Position numbers and translations under genes: made by a program. Under the pieces are notes generated by a model that was not told where the DNA came from, did no database searches, and was given only the letters and a program-made list of their open reading frames with translations. Positions 1 to 6,428 of a DNA stretch of 26,204 bases are shown here, piece after piece. Each line of letters starts with the position of its first letter. The stretch's first letter is position 1. Origin of the DNA: CAZSDU01 sp964605775 (lineage in GTDB: Bacteria > Bacteroidota > Bacteroidia > Bacteroidales > FEN-979); contig CAZSDU010000031.1 of assembly GCA_964605775.1 (NCBI GenBank), forward strand, positions 1 to 26,204, read 5' to 3'.

Positions 1-60
1 CTCACCAACTCACCAACTCACCAACTCACCAACTCACCAACTCACCAACTCACCACCTCA
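1..60 (+). repeat. CTCACCAA tandem octamer array, left edge
   Basis: Seven consecutive 8-bp units (the last is CTCACCAC) followed by a partial CTCA. The array reaches the first base, so its true length is unknown. Read on this strand the octamer has no stop codon in any frame and encodes the cyclic peptide HQLTNSPT. It is therefore translatable as part of the acyltransferase reading frame that continues at 63. The same family occurs at 2052-2083, 18527-18582 and 26129-26204. Confidence 0.95.
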
Positions 61-374
61 TCATGGATCTGGAGTGGAAAAAGACTTTTATCTCCAAGGC
101 CAGAAAATACCAGCGTGATGTGATCCCGGTGCATATCTCGGGACAAAACTCCAACTGGTTTTATAACCTGGCGAACTGGCGTAAGCGTCTGGGCATCAAA
201 GCGAATATCGAAATGCTTTACCTGGTGGATGAAATGATTCGGCAGAAAGGACAAACCATCCGCATCACTTTCGGAGAGCCCATTCCGTACACTGTATTCG
301 ACAAAACTAAAACCGATACCCAATGGGCGGAGATGGTCAGAACCAAAGCGTATCAGCTTGGCGTTAATTCCTGA
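3..374 (+). CDS. Lysophospholipid acyltransferase-like protein, C-terminal part
   Basis: Partial gene entering from the left edge. The first in-frame ATG is at 63, but the frame is open from base 3 through the octamer array, so 63 is probably internal. The block starting DLEWKK, then DVIPVH, then NSNWFYNLANWRKRLGIKA and ITFGEPIPY resembles the C-terminal half of bacteroidete PlsC/hemolysin-type acyltransferases, which transfer acyl groups to lysolipids at the inner membrane. The catalytic HX4D motif would lie upstream and is not visible. The last codons and the TGA stop (372-374) lie in an ATTCCTGATTC-type repeat. The family assignment is from memory of conserved blocks. A truncated pseudogene is possible if the upstream part is absent. 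Confidence 0.65.
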   Translation, partial: HQLTNSPTHQLTNSPTHHLIMDLEWKKTFISKARKYQRDVIPVHISGQNSNWFYNLANWRKRLGIKANIEMLYLVDEMIRQKGQTIRITFGEPIPYTVFDKTKTDTQWAEMVRTKAYQLGVNS

Positions 375-411
375 TTCTTAATTCCTAATTCCTCATTCCT
401 CATTCCTCATT
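364..411 (+). repeat. ATTCCT(A/C) tandem heptamer-like repeat
   Basis: About six imperfect units of ATTCCTA/ATTCCTC/ATTCTTA fill the entire space between the acyltransferase stop and the opposing stop codon at 414. The acyltransferase TGA is itself inside the first unit. Related copies lie at 2094-2116, inside mutS2 at 5918-5968, and in the trmH/mutS gap. Confidence 0.85.
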
Positions 412-413
412 GT

Positions 414-746
414 TTACATTGTATGGCATGCTTTCGGGTGGAGTGTAATGAGGGTGCGTGCCAGCAACTCATTTTCTGCTAAGTCGGGTTGAAGAAAGAG
501 GGCTCCGAGGGTTTCACGGAAACGGAGCAGTTCCTTCAATTTCAGGCTCCATTTAGGGTCTTCCACGGTCAGGTCGGTCAATTCAAAAGCCCTTTCCCAG
601 GCATGCAGGGCATTTACAGTTTCTCCTTTCCGGAGTGCATTTCCGGCACGGTTCATCTCATTGGCGATCGTCAGGATTTGCTGGTGCGTCGGATAAGAGA
701 ACCATTTTTCTATGGTGAGCGTTTTATGAAATACCAGGGGATACAT
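414..746 (-). CDS. Small unknown protein paired with DUF5674 gene
   Basis: A protein of 110 residues with no signal peptide or membrane segment. It looks all-helical, with the conserved-looking stretches TIEKWFSYP, ILTIANEMNRA and KLKELLRFRETLG. It begins 2 nt after the stop of the upstream DUF5674 gene, so the two are very probably co-transcribed and translationally coupled. I do not recognise a named family. The tight pairing of two small soluble proteins could reflect a toxin-antitoxin-like or other two-subunit module, but no catalytic motif shows this. Its stop is followed directly by an ATTCCT-type repeat. Confidence 0.7.
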   Translation of the reverse strand: MYPLVFHKTLTIEKWFSYPTHQQILTIANEMNRAGNALRKGETVNALHAWERAFELTDLTVEDPKWSLKLKELLRFRETLGALFLQPDLAENELLARTLITLHPKACHTM

Positions 747-748
747 TT

Positions 749-1087
749 TCAGACTAAGAGGGTATTGACAATTTGTTTGATTTTCCCGCGAATGACTTCA
801 TTTTTCACTTCCATGCTCCGGTTTCCCTGGCTTGGCCGGATGTTGATGAAGGAGGTGTACTCAAGGTTCTCATCAGGGTTGTTCATAGGGTACACATTGG
901 CTCCCCAGAGATCTTTCTGTGCTGAGCCTGATTCGAGCAGGAATTTTTCCAGGTCAGCATGCATTTCCGCATCAATGGCAAGGATGTTCTTTTCAACATC
1001 GACGACAATCTTCATGATTTCTTCAAAATCAATCAACCTGTCTTTCCAAAGTTGTTCAAGGGAGGTGGGTTCAAGAATAATTTGCAT
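749..1087 (-). CDS. DUF5674 family protein
   Basis: A protein of 112 residues. The blocks KIVVDVEKNILAIDAEMHAD, FLLESGS and KDLWGANVYP match my recollection of the DUF5674 family, small proteins of unknown function. The chosen ATG (1085-1087) lies just downstream of a TATCTTTG promoter element on this strand, implying a leader of only about 10 nt. It heads a two-gene unit with the small protein ending at 414 and is divergent from engB across 24 bp. No membrane segment or metal-binding cluster is visible. The function is not known and none is inferred here. Confidence 0.8.
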   Translation of the reverse strand: MQIILEPTSLEQLWKDRLIDFEEIMKIVVDVEKNILAIDAEMHADLEKFLLESGSAQKDLWGANVYPMNNPDENLEYTSFINIRPSQGNRSMEVKNEVIRGKIKQIVNTLLV

Positions 1088-1111
1088 ATCTTTGAATAAG
1101 ATACAAAGATA
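1087..1111. promoter_or_regulatory. Divergent promoter with palindromic -7 elements
   Basis: TATCTTTG (1087-1094) and its exact reverse complement CAAAGATA (1104-1111) flank a 9-bp spacer. Each half matches the Bacteroidota -7 consensus TAnnTTTG, one firing toward engB and one toward the DUF5674 gene. No convincing -33 TTTG is visible for either direction. The palindrome could also be an operator. Confidence 0.6.
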
Positions 1112-1723
1112 ATGAAATTAGAGAAAATAGAATTTATCTGCTCTGCTCCCGATCTCAAATCCTGTCCGAAAGGAGATATTCCGGAATTCGCCTTCATCGG
1201 GCGGTCGAATGTAGGAAAATCATCCCTGATCAACATGCTGGCGGATCATAAAGGACTGGCCAAGGTGTCCGGCACCCCCGGAAAAACCAGGCTGATCAAC
1301 TTCTTTAAGGTTTCGGGCTCCCCCTTGGGGGAGGGGGGAGGGGGGTGGGGACTGGTTGATCTTCCCGGCTTTGGCTTTGCCAGGCTTTCCAAGCAAGAAA
1401 GGGAGAAGTTTGAGGGGATGATCAAAAACTATCTGGATAAAAGAGAAAATTTGGTCTGTACGTTTTTACTGATTGATTCCCGTCTCCCGGCCCAGAAAAT
1501 CGACCTGGAATTCATGAGTTGGCTGGGCGATCATGAAATTCCTTTCCTGATCCTGTTCACCAAGACCGACAAGCTCTCCAAAACCCAATGCTCGAAAAAC
1601 CTGAAAGAGTATCAGAAATCCTTGTCAGAAAGCTGGGAGGAACTGCCACGCATCATCCTTACCTCGGCAGAGACAAAACTGGGACGGGAGGAGGTGCTGG
1701 CCTTTATTAACGAACTGCGATAG
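1112..1723 (+). CDS. engB: Ribosome biogenesis GTPase EngB/YsxC
   Basis: Small GTPase (203 aa) required for large ribosomal subunit assembly in most bacteria. All G motifs are visible: G1 GRSNVGKSS (residues 30-38), G2 around GTPGKTR (54-60), G3 DLPGFGFA (83-90), G4 TKTDK, and G5 near TSAE. Between the G2 region and G3, residues about 69-80 (GSPLGEGGGGWG) are encoded by a G-rich element at 1316-1351. There the family normally has a short loop leading straight into the LVDLPG strand, so this looks like an in-frame repeat insertion. The start is fixed by the TATCTTTG element 17 nt upstream. The stop is 1 nt from the opposing stop of the biotin-carrier gene. Confidence 0.95.
   Translation: MKLEKIEFICSAPDLKSCPKGDIPEFAFIGRSNVGKSSLINMLADHKGLAKVSGTPGKTRLINFFKVSGSPLGEGGGGWGLVDLPGFGFARLSKQEREKFEGMIKNYLDKRENLVCTFLLIDSRLPAQKIDLEFMSWLGDHEIPFLILFTKTDKLSKTQCSKNLKEYQKSLSESWEELPRIILTSAETKLGREEVLAFINELR
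1316..1351 (+). repeat. G-rich palindromic element inside engB
   Basis: CTCCCCCTTGGGGGAGGGGG-type DNA followed by further G runs and GGGTGGGG. The CCCCC/GGGGG core is self-complementary. It resembles the C-rich/G-rich palindromes at 13086-13137 and 15005-15052. It is 36 nt long, a multiple of three, and leaves the GTPase frame intact. Confidence 0.6.
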
Positions 1724-1724
1724 G

Positions 1725-2042
1725 CTATTTGAGTTCCACCAGCAGGGTGTTTTTCGGAACGGTTTCGCCTTGTTTCACGAAGATCTTTTTCACGGTGCCG
1801 TTGATGGGGGAGAGAAGGTGGTTATTCATCTTCATCGCCTGAAGAACCAGAAGTTCATCTCCTTTTTTCACCTTATGGTTTTCTTTCACAAATATTTTCA
1901 TGATTGTACCGGGAATAAACGCCGTGATCTTCTTTGGATTGGGAGGGGTATAAGGTTTACGGGTAGCGAATTTCCTGGTCAGGCTTGTCCTGTAGGTTAC
2001 CTCTTCATAAGGAAAATCAGTGAATTCAATGTTTTCGTCCAT
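1725..2042 (-). CDS. Biotin carboxyl carrier protein of acyl-CoA carboxylase
   Basis: A protein of 105 residues. The C-terminal two thirds is a biotinyl domain with the attachment motif QAMKMNN, where the lysine is biotinylated, followed by the hammerhead-strand pattern ending NTLLVELK. The N-terminal 35-40 residues look like a flexible linker. It carries CO2 as carboxybiotin between a biotin carboxylase and the carboxyltransferase encoded just upstream on the same strand. It lies 72 bp downstream of that gene, separated by two repeat types. No biotin carboxylase or membrane decarboxylase subunit is seen in the window. It could serve propionyl-CoA carboxylase or a methylmalonyl-CoA decarboxylase complex. 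Confidence 0.9.
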   Translation of the reverse strand: MDENIEFTDFPYEEVTYRTSLTRKFATRKPYTPPNPKKITAFIPGTIMKIFVKENHKVKKGDELLVLQAMKMNNHLLSPINGTVKKIFVKQGETVPKNTLLVELK

Positions 2043-2051
2043 AATGTACAG

Positions 2052-2083
2052 TTGGCGAGTTGGTGAGTTGGTGAGCTGGTGAG
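2052..2083 (-). repeat. CTCACCAA octamer array, four units
   Basis: Four 8-bp units (TTGGCGAG, TTGGTGAG twice, CTGGTGAG on the plus strand), i.e. CTCACCAA reading along the carboxylase operon strand. It sits between the carboxyltransferase and biotin-carrier genes, 9 bp upstream of the latter's start codon. Confidence 0.9.
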
Positions 2084-2093
2084 TAAAATAAAA

Positions 2094-2116
2094 CTCCTAA
2101 CTCCTAACTCCTAATT
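2094..2116 (-). repeat. CTCCTAA short tandem repeat
   Basis: Three units of AACTCCT/CTCCTAA on the plus strand, ending in the TAA stop of the carboxyltransferase gene on the minus strand. It belongs to the ATTCCTA-like family and directly neighbours the octamer array at 2052-2083. Confidence 0.75.
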
Positions 2117-3662
2117 AAAAAGGTGGTATTCCATGTTTCTTTTTTGGCGGATTTTCCCGTTTGCTCTGTGCCAGAGCGAGTGAGTGGGTCAGGAAGTTAC
2201 GGGTTTCACCGGGTTCAATCACGGCATCCACATAGCCATATGCGGCGGCCACATAAGGGTTTGCGAATTTCTGCCGGTATTCCTCGATCAGTCGTTTGCG
2301 GGTTTCTTCAGGATTATCGCTGGCTTTGATTTCATTCCGGAAGATGATGTTAGCGGCTCCTTCCGGTCCCATCACAGCGATTTCGGCTGTTGGCCAGGCG
2401 AATACGAAGTCGGCCCTGAGGTGGTGGGAGCACATAGCGATATATCCTCCTCCATAAGCTTTACGGAGGATCACGGTGAGTTTAGGTACCGTTGCTTCGC
2501 TGTAAGCATAAAGCACTTTTGCCCCGTGACGGATCACGCCTGCATGTTCCTGGTCCACACCGGGCAGGTAACCCGGTAAATCCACGAGGGTGACCAGGGG
2601 GATGTTAAAAGCATCGCAAAAACGAATAAAGCGGGCGGCTTTGTCACTGGAATCGACATCAAGCACACCGGCCAGGACCATGGGCTGGTTGGCTACGAAA
2701 CCAATGGTTTGTCCGTCGAGTCTTCCGAAACCCACCACGATATTGGCAGCCCACATCTCATGGATTTCGAAGAAGTCGGAATCATCGGCCAGGGCTTTAA
2801 TGATGTCGCGGACGTCATAAGGTTGCATGGGATTGGTGGGGAAAATGGAATCGAGCTTAAACTGACGGGTTTTCGGCGCTTTTTTAGGGAAAGTTTCGGC
2901 TTTCTTTTCATTATTCCAGGGAATATAGCTTACCAGTCGTTTGATCTGGTCGAAACATTCGGTTTCGCTTTCGGCATAGAAATGGGCATTACCGGTGATT
3001 TCAGCATGGACGCGGGCGCCTCCGAGATCTTCCATGGAAATCTCTTCACCCAGCACAGTCTTGATCACTTCCGGCCCGGTGATAAACATTTTAGAGATAT
3101 TCTTAACCACGAAAACAAAATCAGTGAGGGCAGGTGAATAGACAGCGCCCCCGGCACAGGGTCCGAGGATAACGCTGATCTGAGGGATCACGCCCGAGGC
3201 CTGGGTATTACGGTAGAAGATTTCTCCATAACCTGCCAGGGAGTTCACCCCTTCCTGGATTCGGGCGCCACCGGAATCGTTGATCCCGATCAGAGGCACT
3301 TTCATTTTCATGGCATGATCCATGATCTTGGCGATCTTCTTGGCATGCATATATCCCAGGGAACCCCCGGCAACGGTGAAATCCTGAGCAAAAATACAAA
3401 TGGGCCAGCCATTGATGGAACCTGTCCCGGTGATGACTCCGTCGCCGGGAAGGTATTTTTTATCCATGTCGAAATCCTGTCCGGCATGTTTGACAAATAA
3501 GTCATATTCATGAAAAGAATCGGGATCGAGCAGGGCCAGAATCCTTTCCCTTGCTGTCATTTTTCCTGATGCTTTCTGCTTTTCCAGCGCTTGCTCACCG
3601 CCGCCCTGGAAAGCAACCTGCATACGTTTTTTTAGTTCTGTGGTTTTTGCTCTCAAACTCAT
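2115..3662 (-). CDS. Acyl-CoA carboxylase carboxyltransferase (PccB/MmdA-like)
   Basis: A carboxyltransferase of 515 residues that moves CO2 between carboxybiotin and an acyl-CoA, typically propionyl/methylmalonyl-CoA. Crotonase-fold motifs are plain: GINDSGGARIQEG, GPCAGGAVYSPA and MFITGPEV in the N half; LVDLPGYLPG, AYGGGYIAM and MGPEGAANIIF in the C half. The C-terminal HGIPPF tail is typical of PccB/MmdA proteins. The frame extends 19 codons upstream to 3719, but a TACCTTTG promoter element (3689-3696) falls in that extension. The ATG at 3660-3662 (MSLRAKT) is therefore the better start. It is first in a two-gene unit with the biotin carrier. The exact substrate cannot be read from sequence alone. 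Confidence 0.95.
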   Translation of the reverse strand: MSLRAKTTELKKRMQVAFQGGGEQALEKQKASGKMTARERILALLDPDSFHEYDLFVKHAGQDFDMDKKYLPGDGVITGTGSINGWPICIFAQDFTVAGGSLGYMHAKKIAKIMDHAMKMKVPLIGINDSGGARIQEGVNSLAGYGEIFYRNTQASGVIPQISVILGPCAGGAVYSPALTDFVFVVKNISKMFITGPEVIKTVLGEEISMEDLGGARVHAEITGNAHFYAESETECFDQIKRLVSYIPWNNEKKAETFPKKAPKTRQFKLDSIFPTNPMQPYDVRDIIKALADDSDFFEIHEMWAANIVVGFGRLDGQTIGFVANQPMVLAGVLDVDSSDKAARFIRFCDAFNIPLVTLVDLPGYLPGVDQEHAGVIRHGAKVLYAYSEATVPKLTVILRKAYGGGYIAMCSHHLRADFVFAWPTAEIAVMGPEGAANIIFRNEIKASDNPEETRKRLIEEYRQKFANPYVAAAYGYVDAVIEPGETRNFLTHSLALAQSKRENPPKKKHGIPPF

Positions 3663-3688
3663 AGATTGGTTTTTTTTCGCAAAGGGGG

Positions 3689-3720
3689 CAAAGGTACGAC
3701 CCGCATTTTTAATTAACAAC
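3689..3720 (-). promoter_or_regulatory. Promoter of the carboxylase operon
   Basis: On the minus strand GTTG (3717-3720), a 20-nt spacer and TACCTTTG (3689-3696) match the Bacteroidota -33/-7 pattern. Predicted transcription start is near 3682, giving a leader of about 20 nt to the ATG at 3662. Confidence 0.7.
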
Positions 3721-3756
3721 TTAAAGGACTGATGTGGGGGAGGTGGGTGGAAATGA

Positions 3757-3782
3757 TGCAGGATGCAGGATGCTGGATAGAG
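3757..3782 (-). repeat. GGATGCA short tandem repeat
   Basis: GATGCAGGATGCAGGATGCT is a short run of the GGATGCA family found expanded inside mutS2 (4163-4277, 5249-5345). It lies in the 165-bp gap between mutS2 and the carboxylase promoter. The rest of that gap is AT-rich with no gene. Confidence 0.6.
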
Positions 3783-3885
3783 GGTTTACAAACATAACGT
3801 AATATACTGTTATATAGCTAAATAGAATATTGTGTTGAAGCGAATGACAGGGGCTTTGTAAGCAAAAGAAAATTCATAAAAAATG

Positions 3886-6330
3886 TTAAAATGACACCAG
3901 GGTTACTCCTGGGCCTCCTCTTTCCAAGGCTTCATCCCTGACTGAGCGTATTTCTTTCCGGGAACGGAGATAATCGCGGGTAATCTGTCTCAGCACTCCG
4001 TTTCCCTTGCCATGCAGGATGCGGACTTCATTCAGGGAAAGGAGGGTAGCATCATCGATGTACCTTTGCAACAAGGCCAGCGCCTCATCCACCCTCTTGC
4101 CCCTGAGATCAAGGGTGAGTTCAAAGTTCAAAAGTTTGGCGTGAAGGTCGTCGATATAACCCTGATAAGGTCGCTTCGCGACCGATCCGGGATCCGGGAT
4201 CCGGGACCCGGGATTTAAAATGGTTTTTTCCTGCATCCTGGATCTTGTATCCTGTATCCCGTATCCCGCATCTTGGTCCATCTTCTCCTTCACTTCCTTC
4301 AGTTCAGCTCGTACTTCTTTCGTTCTGCCCTTTTCTGCCTGAGCTTCCCGAATTTCCTTGATGGTTTTTTCAATTATTTTGTTGGAATTAGCCAGGAGTT
4401 CCCGGGCTTCTTCCCTTGCAGTTTCAAGGATTTCTTTCTTTTTCGCTTCCAGTTCTGCAGTGAGTTTTTCGTATTTGGCAATGACTTCTGAGAGGAATTT
4501 ATCGGCCACGTTAAGTTCAGTGGATTGCTTGTTCAGCGCTTCCTTTTCCACTTCCAGGTTTTGAAGTTCGCGGTCGAAGTCAAGCTGGCTTCTTCCGGTT
4601 TTTGACTGGGCGTTATCAATTACTTCCCTGGGGAATCCGATTTCACTGGCAATTTCAAAGGCAAAGGATGAGCCGGGTTTTCCTATTTTCAGTTGATAAA
4701 GGGGTTTCAGGTTTTTAAGGTCGAAGAGCATGGCGCCATTGAGGATACCTTCTTCCTTTCCGGCCAGTAATTTCAGGTTGGAGTAATGGGTAGTAACGAT
4801 GCCAAAACTCTTCAGGGTGTTCAGTTTTTCGAGGCTGGCTTCGGCGATGGCGCCACCCAGGCTTGGATCGGTTCCGGTGCCTAGTTCATCGATGAGGAAG
4901 AGAGATTGATGATTGAGGTTTTCAAGGAAGTATTTCAGATTGTAAAGTTTGGATGTATAGGTACTCAGGTCGTTGTCTATGGATTGTTCATCGCCGATAT
5001 CAATAAATATCTTACTGAAAATACACAATTCAGAATCTTCTTTTACCGTTGGCAGTAAGCCGCATTGATACATGTATTGAACCAGGCCGACAGTCTTCAG
5101 GCAAACCGATTTTCCCCCGGCATTGGGGCCGGAAATGACCAGTATGCGATGGGTTTGGTCGAGGCTGATGTCCAGAGGAACTACGTTTTTGCCCTGTTTT
5201 TTATGGGAGAGGAACAGTAGAGGGTGGATGGCGCCCCGCCAGGAAAAGGATGCAGGGTCGCTTCGCTCCTGATGCAGGGTCGCTTCGCTCCCGATGCAGG
5301 GTCGCTTCGCTCCCGATTCAGGATTCAGGATAATTTTATCCTGCATCTTGTATCCCTGACTGTCCGGCAGGCAGGCTGCATCCCTGCCCATCCGGCAGAC
5401 AGGCTGTATCAGTGCATTTCCCCCGGTTTCCATGGCGAACCGGGCTTTGGCCCGGATAAAGTCTATTTCACCCAGGAAAAGGTAAGCCTTAATGAGGGGG
5501 TCGATATCGGGGCGGATGAAATTGGCCAGTTCGATGAGGATACGGGTGATCTCACGTTGTTCGGCATATCCGATTTCACGGATTTCGTTATTGGTTTCGA
5601 ATATTTCTGCAGGCTCAATATAAGCTGTTTGTCCGGTAGCGGACTCATCATGCAGGAATCCCGGGATTTTTCGTTTGTTGGCAGCCGTGAGGGGAATCAC
5701 CATACGGCCGTTGCGAATGGTGATTTCCGCATCTTCTGGGGTCCATCCGTTTTTCCTTGCCAGTTTGAAGCTTTGAACCACTTTTTTTTCCACGGAAACA
5801 AGCTTGGATGCTTTTTCTTTCCTGAGTTTCAGCAATGCCGGTGAAGCTGTATCCCTGATCTGCGAACGCTCATCCACGATCTGTGCAATCTTATACGCCA
5901 CCGACTGGAATAAATGAATGCTTAATTCTTCATGAATTCCTAATTCCTCATTCCTCATTCCTAATTGAAATAGTTCCGGGTATTCCTCCTTATTCTTCTC
6001 AAAAAAATTCAGCAATCGCGTGATCGCGTTGAGGGAAAGTTTTAATTCGGAAAGCTGTTCGGTTTCCGGGTAGCATCCTTCAATCCGCAAATGAAGCAGC
6101 AGTGGAATCATGTCATAATAATCCTGGGCCGGAAAATTCTCCGCAAATTCGAGGATCTTTTTCATCTCGGCTGTGAGGGACAGCTGATGATGAATGGTTT
6201 CAGCATCGGCGGAAAAGCTGATCTTATCCACCCGTTGTCTCCCCAGAGGGCTAAGGCAATGATCGAGGAGGATTTGCCGGATGCTGTCGAATCCGAGTTT
6301 TTGTTCGAAACTGTCTGGAAATACCATCAT
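3886..6330 (-). CDS. mutS2: MutS2 family ATPase/endonuclease with repeat insertions
   Basis: MutS2 homologue of 814 residues, lacking the mismatch-recognition domain of MutS. Family members suppress homologous recombination or split collided ribosomes. Seen: a core domain with QIVDERSQIRDTASP, Walker A GPNAGGKS (401-408), Walker B LFLIDELGTGTDP, a long coiled-coil segment (about 520-640), and a C-terminal Smr domain (LDLRGKRVDEAL, HGKGNGVL) from about 735. The frame opens 23 codons earlier, but those codons lie in an inverted repeat upstream of a TATCTTTG element, so the ATG at 6328-6330 (or the adjacent ATG) is preferred. Three in-frame repeat insertions occur: about residues 121-138, 304-365 and 685-723. 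The ATPase and Smr motifs remain intact, so the protein is probably functional. Confidence 0.92.
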   Translation of the reverse strand: MMVFPDSFEQKLGFDSIRQILLDHCLSPLGRQRVDKISFSADAETIHHQLSLTAEMKKILEFAENFPAQDYYDMIPLLLHLRIEGCYPETEQLSELKLSLNAITRLLNFFEKNKEEYPELFQLGMRNEELGIHEELSIHLFQSVAYKIAQIVDERSQIRDTASPALLKLRKEKASKLVSVEKKVVQSFKLARKNGWTPEDAEITIRNGRMVIPLTAANKRKIPGFLHDESATGQTAYIEPAEIFETNNEIREIGYAEQREITRILIELANFIRPDIDPLIKAYLFLGEIDFIRAKARFAMETGGNALIQPVCRMGRDAACLPDSQGYKMQDKIILNPESGAKRPCIGSEATLHQERSDPASFSWRGAIHPLLFLSHKKQGKNVVPLDISLDQTHRILVISGPNAGGKSVCLKTVGLVQYMYQCGLLPTVKEDSELCIFSKIFIDIGDEQSIDNDLSTYTSKLYNLKYFLENLNHQSLFLIDELGTGTDPSLGGAIAEASLEKLNTLKSFGIVTTHYSNLKLLAGKEEGILNGAMLFDLKNLKPLYQLKIGKPGSSFAFEIASEIGFPREVIDNAQSKTGRSQLDFDRELQNLEVEKEALNKQSTELNVADKFLSEVIAKYEKLTAELEAKKKEILETAREEARELLANSNKIIEKTIKEIREAQAEKGRTKEVRAELKEVKEKMDQDAGYGIQDTRSRMQEKTILNPGSRIPDPGSVAKRPYQGYIDDLHAKLLNFELTLDLRGKRVDEALALLQRYIDDATLLSLNEVRILHGKGNGVLRQITRDYLRSRKEIRSVRDEALERGGPGVTLVSF
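4163..4277 (-). repeat. GGATCC/GGATGCAGG-type repeat inside mutS2
   Basis: An in-frame block in the linker between the coiled coil and the Smr domain. It contains GGTCGCTTCGCGACC, three GGGATCC/GGGACCC units, then ATCCTGCATCCTGGATC-like and TATCCCGTATCCCGCATC units. It translates to a low-complexity peptide (including YGIQDTRSRMQEK and PGSRIPDPGS) unlike its surroundings. Confidence 0.8.
5238..5420 (-). repeat. Composite repeat insertion inside mutS2
   Basis: Three perfect or near-perfect 22-bp units (5249-5270, 5271-5292, 5293-5314) with core GGTCGCTTCGCTCC, then GATTCAGGATTCAGGAT, ATCCTGCATC, and GGCAGGCAGG-type palindromic segments to about 5412. The block adds about 60 residues just before the conserved HPLL motif that precedes the Walker A region. 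3 x 22 = 66 nt keeps the frame, so each copy is read in a different phase. Confidence 0.9.
5918..5968 (-). repeat. ATTCCTA/C repeat inside mutS2
   Basis: About six imperfect heptamers of the same family as 364-411, read in frame on the minus strand as LGMRNEELGIHEELSI. It lies before the conserved KIAQIVDERSQIRDTASP block. One of the other reading phases would contain TAG stops. Confidence 0.85.
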
Positions 6331-6335
6331 GCTTG

Positions 6336-6343
6336 CAAAGATA
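6336..6343 (-). promoter_or_regulatory. mutS2 -7 promoter element
   Basis: TATCTTTG on the minus strand, 5 nt before the ATG at 6330. Transcription would start at or within a base or two of the start codon, so the mRNA may be leaderless. The -33 position is occupied by the inverted repeat at 6350-6383 and has no TTTG. Confidence 0.55.
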
Positions 6344-6349
6344 GGAAAA

Positions 6350-6383
6350 GGTCGCTTCGCTCCGATGCAGGAGCGCAGCGACC
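6350..6383. repeat. Inverted repeat GGTCGCTTCGCTCC between mutS2 and nifJ
   Basis: GGTCGCTTCGCTCC (6350-6363), loop GATGCA, and GGAGCGCAGCGACC (6370-6383) form a 14-bp inverted repeat with one mismatch. It is followed by TGCATC. The same core is triplicated inside mutS2 and occurs in folK. Confidence 0.85.
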
Positions 6384-6428
6384 TGCATCTTTTTCCCATA
6401 AAACATTCATTCTTCCATTAAAATTTAT

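Noticed and set aside
1..60. CRISPR array suspected from regular repeats at the edges and at 18527
   Set aside because: The units are 8-bp tandem repeats with no spacers, no leader and no cas genes nearby.
489..1112. Plus-strand 207-codon frame opposite the DUF5674 pair
   Set aside because: It is antisense to two better-supported genes and shows no recognisable domain.
2709..3137. Plus-strand 142-codon frame opposite the carboxyltransferase
   Set aside because: Shadow of the carboxyltransferase in the opposite strand.
3663..3719. N-terminal extension of the carboxyltransferase
   Set aside because: It contains a full -33/-7 promoter, and the family begins near MSLRAKT.
6331..6399. 23-residue N-terminal extension of MutS2
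   Set aside because: It translates the inverted repeat and lies upstream of a TATCTTTG promoter element.
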